A stretch of DNA of 10,293 nt from Clostridiales bacterium UBA4362 (GTDB taxonomy: Bacteria; Bacillota; Clostridia; TANB77; CAG-508), in contig DGSM01000003.1 in assembly GCA_002393975.1 (NCBI GenBank), positions 3,807 through 14,099 on the forward strand, read 5' to 3'. Positions 5,760 through 10,293 of this stretch are shown here, piece by piece. The notes below the pieces were generated by a model. It did not search any database and had not been told where the DNA came from. It was given only the letters and a program-made list of their open reading frames with translations. The translations under genes and the position numbers were made by a program. Every line of letters starts with the position of its first letter. Position 1 is the first letter of the stretch.

Positions 5760-5942
5760 ATGGCATGGAATATGATTTCTACTAATGGACAAGTTCAATA
5801 TAATATTAGTGAATTTGTAATTGATTCTCCTGATGACCTTGAAACACTTCCTAAAAAATGCGCTTAGGGTTCTACAGCATTATGTACAGATGATGGTTCT
5901 GTTTATGTTAAAGACAGTAAAGGCGAATGGAAAGAAGTTTAA
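5760..5942 (+). CDS. Small tail-cluster protein (60 aa)
   Basis: This 60-aa protein starts MAWNMISTNGQVQYNISEFV and includes IDSPDDLETLPKKCAQGSTA, where Gln36 is TAG (5865-5867), then a SVYVKDSKGEWKEV ending. The pattern (EFVIDS.DD...LP..C..GSTA....D...Y..DSKGEW) resembles short proteins of unknown function encoded in tail regions of Bacillota phages. That resemblance is from memory of the pattern. AAAGGAG lies 7-8 bases before the ATG. The TAA at 5940-5942 runs straight into the ribosome binding site of the next gene, so the two are likely translated together. Confidence 0.78.
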
Positions 5943-5957
5943 AGGGAGGGCTGACTT

Positions 5958-6326
5958 ATCGATCTTGTAACCTATGCATTAGCAAAAAAATATGTATAGG
6001 CAAGTCTTGCTGGTGCTGGCGCTCTTAAAGGTGACAAAGGTGATCCAGGAAAGTCTGCCTATGAAATCGCTGTAAAGAATGGATACTCTGGTTCTGAACA
6101 GCAATGGATTGAAAGTCTGGTCGGAAAATCAGGCGATACTCCTTATATTGGAGGAAATGGCAATTGGTTTGTAGGGGCTGTTGATACTGGCGTAGCAGCA
6201 ACTCCGTCCATGAGTTATAATGACTTACAAGATAAACCAACATTAAATGGGGATACTATTTAGGGTGATATGGAAATTCAAAGTATTCCTTTACAAGATA
6301 TTGATAGATTATTCGGAAAGGAGTAA
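5958..6326 (+). CDS. Collagen-like/appendage tail protein with non-canonical start
   Basis: This 122-aa reading has a helical start (DLVTYALAKKYVQ), a short collagen-like stretch (GALKGDKGDPGKS), the AYEIAVKNGYSGSEQQWIES module common in phage neck and tail appendages, a GNWFVGAVDTGVAA motif seen in tail fibres, and a YNDLQDKPTLNG linker. TAG is read at codons 14 (5997-5999) and 102 (6261-6263). The frame contains no ATG, GTG or TTG upstream of these motifs: after the previous gene's TAA at 5940 it reads AGG GAG GGC TGA CTT ATC GAT. The best start is ATC at 5958, 8 bases after GGAGG; CTT at 5955 is the other possibility. ATT-type starts are known but rare. It ends in TAA five bases before the fibre gene and belongs to the tail-fibre cluster. 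Confidence 0.75.
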
Positions 6327-6330
6327 TTAA

Positions 6331-7704
6331 ATGTCTGCTAAATATTATTTAGACCAAGAAGGTCTCGAAAGATTAGTTGATTACATTAATAATGGGCTCA
6401 GTGGAAAAGTAAGTAAAGGTGAGCAAGTTGTTCTTCCTGAAGACTTAGTGCGCGAAGCCGATCTTGCAGATTATGCTAAAAAAAGCGATATTCCAGAAGG
6501 ACAAGATTTATCTGAATATGCAAAGACTTCTGATCTTAATGATTATGCTCTTGCAAGTTCTTTAAATGATTACGCAACTAAAGTAGAATTAGAAGATTAC
6601 GCAACTGATGCAGATCTTGACGCTCTTCGTGGAGAAGTAACTGGCGTATATCATTTTAAAGGAAATGTCGCAAATCTTGAAGCTCTTCAAGCAATTGAAA
6701 ATCCAAGTGAAGGTGATGTTTATAATATCATTGATACTGGAATGAATGCTGCTTGGAATGGAGAAATGTGGGATGAATTCGGCACTACAGTTGATCTTAG
6801 TCCATATGCAAAGAGTGAAGATATTCAAAGCATGACAATTCCACAAGTTGATGCTATTCTTTATGGTGGAGAAAGTGCAGTCATTAGTGATGTTGCGGGT
6901 CTTAAAGCGATGGTAGCTAATGATCAACCAGAAGTCAAAGTAGCTATGAATTCTAATATGAGTATTGATAATAGCTTTTCTGTTCCTGCTGACAAGAAAG
7001 TTGTATTAGATCTTGGCGGTAATACTTTAAATGTTGCAGGTAATGATGTAAATATTATTGGTGAATTAGTTATCGAAGGTAATGGTAATGTTCAGGCTAA
7101 TGCTTGGGGCCTTAATGCAGTTGGTAGTAATGCAAAGATTACTGTTAATGGTGGTAACTTTACAGCCAGAGAGGGCGCTCTTGTTGCACAAAAAGGCGCT
7201 GCACTTGAAATTAATGGTGGTACATTTGAATGCACTGACAACTGCCCAATTATGGGACAAGGTAGTCCTGGCAATGGTAATATTAACGTTGTAATGAATG
7301 GTGGTAAACTTATTGCTCATATTACTTCTGCTGGTTATATTGCCGCAGGTGTTTATATGCCAAACGATGGTTCCTTTACTATGAATGGTGGCGAAATTAT
7401 CTCTGATGGCGCTGGTATTGTTATGCGTGGTGGTCAAGTCAATCTTAATGGTGGCGTAATTAATGCCAATGGCGCAACTGGTGTTAAGGGTAAAGTTGGC
7501 GATAGTCGTATTGTCGTTGGTCCTTATGCTGTTGTATATGATCAAACTGCACACTATCCTGCTGTTGATAGCATGGAACTTAACATTGGTAAAGATATGG
7601 TTCTTAATGGAACTGACGGAGACATCTCTGTTCTCGTTGATGATGGCGTAACTGCTAACATCACTGATAATAGGGAAGAAACTCAAACCTTACCTGGCGA
7701 ATAA
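6331..7704 (+). CDS. Tail fibre protein with beta-helix domain
   Basis: This 457-aa protein has distinct parts. Residues 4-21 (KYYLDQEGLERLVDYINN) are an N-terminal segment also found in the gene at 7743. About 45-100 is a run of short repeats with DYA or EYA every 9-13 residues, suggesting a trimeric fibre shaft. About 104-150 (VYHFKGNVANLEAL, then SEGDVYNIIDTG and NGEMWDEFG) is a module frequent in phage tail proteins. From about 200 to 430 there are repeated NGG turns (VNGGNFTA, INGGTFEC, MNGGKLIA, MNGGEIIS, LNGGVINA) typical of right-handed parallel beta-helices. Such domains often bind or cleave surface sugars; no catalytic residues could be assigned. It is a virion protein by inference. 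All 13 Gln codons are CAA with no TAG, unlike its neighbours. AAGGAG precedes the ATG. Confidence 0.88.
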   Translation: MSAKYYLDQEGLERLVDYINNGLSGKVSKGEQVVLPEDLVREADLADYAKKSDIPEGQDLSEYAKTSDLNDYALASSLNDYATKVELEDYATDADLDALRGEVTGVYHFKGNVANLEALQAIENPSEGDVYNIIDTGMNAAWNGEMWDEFGTTVDLSPYAKSEDIQSMTIPQVDAILYGGESAVISDVAGLKAMVANDQPEVKVAMNSNMSIDNSFSVPADKKVVLDLGGNTLNVAGNDVNIIGELVIEGNGNVQANAWGLNAVGSNAKITVNGGNFTAREGALVAQKGAALEINGGTFECTDNCPIMGQGSPGNGNINVVMNGGKLIAHITSAGYIAAGVYMPNDGSFTMNGGEIISDGAGIVMRGGQVNLNGGVINANGATGVKGKVGDSRIVVGPYAVVYDQTAHYPAVDSMELNIGKDMVLNGTDGDISVLVDDGVTANITDNREETQTLPGE

Positions 7705-7742
7705 TTATTTTATAATTTGTGAAAGGAGTTGAATAATAAATA

Positions 7743-7955
7743 ATGGCTGATAAACAATATTTAGATGCAGAAGGTTTAAAGCGTTTAAGAGAATATATTG
7801 ATGCGCAAATCGAGCCTTTAAGAGCAGCTATTAATTTATTGAATAGTAATACTGAGACTCCTGGATCTATCTAGTCAATGATAGATGATGCTATCAGTGA
7901 AGTAACGCATGTAAATGGAGGTTCAGCACCCTCAGAAGAGGAGGTTGGGCAATGA
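7743..7955 (+). CDS. Short tail protein, paralogue of the fibre N-terminus
   Basis: This 70-aa protein starts MADKQYLDAEGLKRLREYID. The motif YLDxEGLxRLxxYI matches the first 20 residues of the fibre gene at 6331, so the two share an N-terminal segment that may dock onto the same tail partner. A second helix contains INLLNSNTETPGSIQSMIDD, with Gln44 encoded by TAG (7872-7874), and the C-terminus is acidic and ends in EEEVGQ. The stop is TGA, overlapping the next ATG as ATGA. This shows TGA is still used as a stop in the cluster where TAG is not. GAAAGGAG lies rather far (about 14 bases) upstream of the ATG; no closer start is in frame. Confidence 0.8.
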
Positions 7956-8467
7956 ACATTTTAAATGCAACTATTTAGCTTCGTCGTGATAATGATTATA
8001 ATTTTAAAAAAGTTGAAAATTTTTTTGTTCCTGCTAATGGTGAAGTTGTATTAGTCGATACTGCTAAAGATGGATTAAGAGCGAAAGTTGGAGATGGTTA
8101 TTCAACTTTCGCTCAACTCCAATATACTGATGCAGATTTAAGAAATCCAGTATTACATGGATATTATTATAATTCTGGATTTTATTAGGATACTATGCAT
8201 ACTATTCCAATGGCAAGAATGATGAATAAAATTTATATTGATGATAGTGCTAGAAAAGTATATTATTTTGATGGGACTAATTATATATGTATTCAAGATC
8301 ATTTCGTTAATGCAACATCTGATATTCCAGGTATTGTAAAACTATATAATGAAACTGGATATAATATTGATGGCACTATGACTCAAAAAGCTATTACTGA
8401 TGAATTAGATTTGCGATATAAAGCTGAAATTGATAGCAATAATGAATTATTAGTTTTTTCATTTTAA
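7952..8467 (+). CDS. Mtd-N-like tail fibre protein
   Basis: This 171-aa protein begins MNILNATIQLRRDNDYNFKK, continues VPANGEVVLVDTAKDGLRAK and then VGDGYSTFAQLQY. This is the pattern of the N-terminal domain of the phage major tropism determinant and related tail and baseplate proteins (IQLRR..., GE...D.....K.GDG...). Gln9 in IQLRR is TAG (7976-7978), a position where the family normally has Gln. A second TAG is codon 79 (8186-8188). The C-terminal part includes KVYYFDGTNYICI and SDIPGIVKLYNETG, which resembles modules that connect fibre domains. The likely role is a receptor-binding or fibre-adaptor virion component, by inference. Its ATG overlaps the previous TGA; GAGGAGG lies 10-12 bases upstream. 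Confidence 0.82.
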
Positions 8468-8482
8468 GGAGGAAATAAAAAA

Positions 8483-9757
8483 ATGGCGCAAACTTATGCG
8501 AATAATGATAATGTTCTTTCTAAGGTAAAATTTGGTAATACTACTTATTATATCAAGGATGCCGCTGTTCGTGCAATTCTTGATACTTTTGGTAATGCAA
8601 CTCTTGAAAATGTGGCTACTTCTATTGCTGATGGCGGTACTGGTCTTGTAACATCTGATCAAGTTTATGATTTTGTTAATCGTCAAATTGGTGCTGTCGG
8701 TGATATTCTTAATCTTCGTAGTGAAGCTGATCATACAACAGTAGAATCTCCTGCTGCTGGTGATTTTGTTGTTGAAGCTGATGGTTCTGAATGGTTATAT
8801 GATGGTACTGCATGGCGTGTAGTTGGTTCTGAAAATGCTTATGTTTTAAAGACTTTTGAAATTGCTGGCCTTGATATGGCCGATAATATTACTAAGGCTG
8901 AATTACAATAGGCTCTTGAACTTGGTGCTCTTGCCTATCTTGATAGTGGTTCTGTAAAAGTTACTACTATTGATAGTATGTCAAAATTTAGTACTGGTGC
9001 TGCTGGTGAATATAGTGTTGTAGCAAGTTCTGTTTCTGTTCCTGCTACTTATAGTGCTCTTGATGTAACTCCTGCTGGTTCTGTAACAGTTGAAGCTGGT
9101 ACAGCCGCAGCTGCTTCTTATGATAAGACAACTTCTGTTGCTATTTCTGCTGCTGCTCCTGTTGAAGGTACAAGTGTTGCTAACTATACTCCTGCTGGTA
9201 CTGTTACTGTTTCTAATGTTACTGTAACTCCTAGCAATGTTTCTGTTGCTACTGTTACTGATGCTGGTACTGCTTACCAACTTCAAGCTGGTAGCATGAC
9301 CCAAGGTGCTGATACTAAGAGTGCTTTTGCTACTGCTGGTGTTACTGTTTCTGTTGATGAAAATGATGCTGAAATGTTAGTCTTTACTGATGCTGTAACT
9401 GCTCAAGCTGTTACTGCATCTGGTACTGTAACTTATGTTGATCCAAGTCTTACTGGCTCACTTCCAACCTTTGGTTCTTAGAGTGTTGTTTCTGGTATTT
9501 CTAGTGCTTCTGCAGAAGCTTCCTTTTCTGGCACTGGTACAGTTCTTAGTGCTTCTCCTGCTTATACAACAACTGATGCCACTGTAACTTAGCCAACCTT
9601 TACTGCTTCTTTTGAAGGCACTTCTAAGAGTGTTACACCTGCTGTTGCTACTACTGTTAATGCTGCAGGCACTGATGGTAAAGTTACTGTTGCTTCTGAG
9701 GAAATCACTCCTGCGTTCACCGCAACAGAAAAAACTGCTACTGTTACATTTGCTTAA
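8483..9757 (+). CDS. Thr/Val/Ala-rich repeat tail protein
   Basis: Read through TAG at codons 143 (8909-8911), 333 (9479-9481) and 370 (9590-9592), this is one 424-aa protein ending in TAA. The N-terminal part (about 1-165) includes FGNTTYYIKDAAVRAILDT and GSEWLYDGTAWRVVGS, patterns seen in tail proteins of gut Bacillota phages. From about 165 it becomes low-complexity beta-rich sequence with repeats such as TPAGSVTV, TPAGTVTV and VTQPTFTASFEGT. The third TAG gives Gln in TVTQPTF, matching the VSQPTF repeat of similar proteins. Ala, Thr, Val and Ser are mostly encoded by NNT codons, so the DNA is also repetitive. The likely role is a fibre or surface-decorating tail protein. AAGGAGG lies 10 bases before the ATG. 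Under the standard code it would be split into several apparent genes. Confidence 0.82.
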
Positions 9758-9766
9758 TTAACTTTT

Positions 9767-9789
9767 AGTTCTTTGAAATGATAAGAACT
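9767..9789 (+). repeat. Hairpin I with TGAAATGAT loop
   Basis: AGTTCTT (9767-9773) and AAGAACT (9783-9789) form a perfect 7-bp stem around the nine-base loop TGAAATGAT. The core CTTTGAAATGATAAG (9771-9785) recurs 43 bases downstream with one change (CTTTGAAACGATAAG, 9814-9828). No poly-T tract follows, so it is not a standard terminator. The role is unknown. Confidence 0.55.
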
Positions 9790-9802
9790 TTATATAAAAA
9801 AT

Positions 9803-9839
9803 AAATTATAAAACTTTGAAACGATAAGGGATATAATTT
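9803..9839 (+). repeat. Hairpin II with TGAAACGAT loop
   Basis: AAATTATA (9803-9810) pairs with TATAATTT (9832-9839). Inside, CTT (9814-9816) pairs with AAG (9826-9828) around the loop TGAAACGAT, leaving a 3x3 internal loop. The nine-base loop differs from hairpin I only by C for T. The right arm overlaps bases 9827-9838, which can instead pair with the downstream terminator region. Confidence 0.45.
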
Positions 9840-9844
9840 TTTCT

Positions 9845-9880
9845 CGCCTAGGGATAATTATATCCCTAGGCGTTTTTTTT
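9845..9880 (+). terminator. Strong rho-independent terminator with a competing upstream pairing
   Basis: CGCCTAGGGATA (9845-9856) pairs perfectly over 12 bp with TATCCCTAGGCG (9861-9872), with a four-base loop, and is followed by eight T (9873-9880). It closes the transcript of the repeat-rich tail protein. A different 12-bp pairing, AGGGATATAATT (9827-9838) with AATTATATCCCT (9856-9867), would remove the right arm of this stem, so the region could act as an attenuator. Confidence 0.88.
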
Positions 9881-9898
9881 ATTGGTGTGTGATAAATA

Positions 9899-10123
9899 AT
9901 GATAAAAGAACAAACTTATATAAAAAAAGATACTACTGAAAATTGGGATAAAGCAAAAAATTTTATTCCAAAAAAAAATGAAATCATAGTATATACAGAT
10001 GCAGGCACTAAAATTGGGGATGGAAAAACTAAGGTAAATGATCTTCCTTTCATTGATTAGAATTTTTATTCCGTAGATGGAACAACACTTATTATAGAAA
10101 CAAAAGAACCTTAGAATATATAA
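9899..10123 (+). CDS. Small Mtd-N-like tail protein (74 aa)
   Basis: Read through TAG at codons 54 (10058-10060) and 72 (10112-10114), this is a 74-aa protein ending in TAA. It contains NWDKAKNFIPKKNEIIVYTD and then GTKIGDGKTKVNDLPFIDQ, again the GE/NE...D....KIGDG....LPF pattern of Mtd-N-like tail domains, but here as an almost stand-alone domain. It is thus a shorter relative of the gene at 7952. The start has only a weak GGTG-rich ribosome binding site (9885-9892). It is the first gene after the strong terminator at 9845-9880, so its expression depends on readthrough or on an unseen promoter. The next gene starts 20 bases downstream. Confidence 0.78.
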
Positions 10124-10143
10124 TAAATGAGGTGAAAAAATTA

Positions 10144-10293
10144 ATGGCGACTATGTTGATTTATCCTAATTAGGATGTATCTTTAGGGCATAGTACAAAT
10201 GGTAGTAATGGATATAGTGTATTACGTGATACAGATGATTCTTCTTATATCTATTAGTCAGTAACAACTAATGATTATGTAATTTTAGATTCT
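10144..10293 (+). CDS. Start of a probable virion structural protein (partial)
   Basis: The gene starts at 10144 with ATG after GAGGTG about 10 bases upstream and runs out of the window after 50 codons. The visible part begins MATMLIYPNQDVSLGHSTNG and includes SVLRDTDDSSYIYQSV, with TAG at codons 10 (10171-10173) and 38 (10255-10257). The YPNxDVS...DTDDSSYI pattern resembles the N-terminal part of virion proteins from Bacillota phages, which would fit its place in the tail cluster. That match is from memory and is weak on so short a fragment. Without TAG recoding nothing would be called here. Confidence 0.65.

Noticed and set aside
5952..5954. TGA also recoded, joining the genes at 5760 and 5958
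   Set aside because: A TAA at 5940-5942 already separates the two genes in the same frame, and TGA is used as a true stop at five other gene ends.
7066..7686. A 206-codon minus-strand open frame
   Set aside because: It is opposite the beta-helix repeats of the fibre gene. The protein is Thr/Asn/Ile/Ser low-complexity sequence without a credible start site.
8459..9304. Minus-strand open frames opposite the repeat-rich tail protein
   Set aside because: Their Ser/Asn/Arg-rich translations mirror the repeated NNT codons of the plus-strand gene and have no ribosome binding sites or motifs.
3376..10293. TAG-interrupted genes as pseudogenes or sequencing errors
   Set aside because: Only TAG interrupts; TAA and TGA never occur inside these genes and no frameshifts are needed. 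Errors or decay would give all three stops.
1..10293. tRNA genes (especially an amber-decoding tRNA), CRISPR arrays, insertion sequences, attachment sites
   Set aside because: Nearly all bases are covered by genes. The longest gaps (3239-3375, 9758-9898) show no cloverleaf, regular spaced repeats, transposase or att-like direct repeats.

Overview
This window looks like part of an AT-rich tailed-phage genome (or an integrated or assembled phage contig) that reads the amber codon TAG as an amino acid, almost certainly glutamine (translation table 15). Twenty-eight in-frame TAG codons interrupt otherwise continuous, well-spaced genes with good ribosome binding sites. Every complete gene ends in TAA or TGA and none ends in TAG. 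Several TAGs fall where the protein family normally has Gln, for example the IQLRR motif of the Mtd-N-like tail protein and the LDQSS motif of the RuvC-like nuclease. Strong Shine-Dalgarno sequences (AGGAGG type) and sigma-70/sigma-A promoters with 17-nt spacers suggest a Bacillota-type host rather than Bacteroidota. That host call is inference.

Left part (1-3238, minus strand): a compact leftward cluster of small genes. In transcription order it holds two unrecognised small proteins, a PPP-type phosphatase, a small two-helix membrane protein, a zinc-ribbon protein, a T4-Pnk-like P-loop kinase, a second zinc-ribbon protein that is only visible with TAG recoded, a calcineurin-like phosphoesterase, and the start of a membrane protein at the window edge. 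Genes overlap by ATGA or TAATG or lie a few bases apart. Two promoters are visible, one at the head of the cluster and one in its middle. A 10-bp inverted repeat wraps the ribosome binding site of the last gene.

Middle (3239-5170): a divergent promoter pair, then a rightward operon. It has three small unrecognised genes (the first with two consecutive TAGs at codons 8-9), a complete dUTPase with all five motifs, and a RuvC-like nuclease carrying six TAGs. The operon closes with a rho-independent terminator whose stem begins inside the nuclease gene.

Right part (5171-10293, plus strand): a membrane-anchored coiled-coil protein that may be holin-like, then tail-fibre and host-interaction genes. 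These are a 60-aa tail-cluster protein, a collagen-like/appendage protein that seems to start with ATC, a beta-helix fibre protein, a short paralogue of its N-terminus, an Mtd-N-like fibre protein, and a 424-aa Thr/Val/Ala-rich repeat protein. Next come a non-coding stretch with two similar hairpins and a terminator that has a competing pairing, a second small Mtd-N-like protein, and the start of another likely structural protein. No capsid, terminase, integrase, tRNA or CRISPR array is visible.
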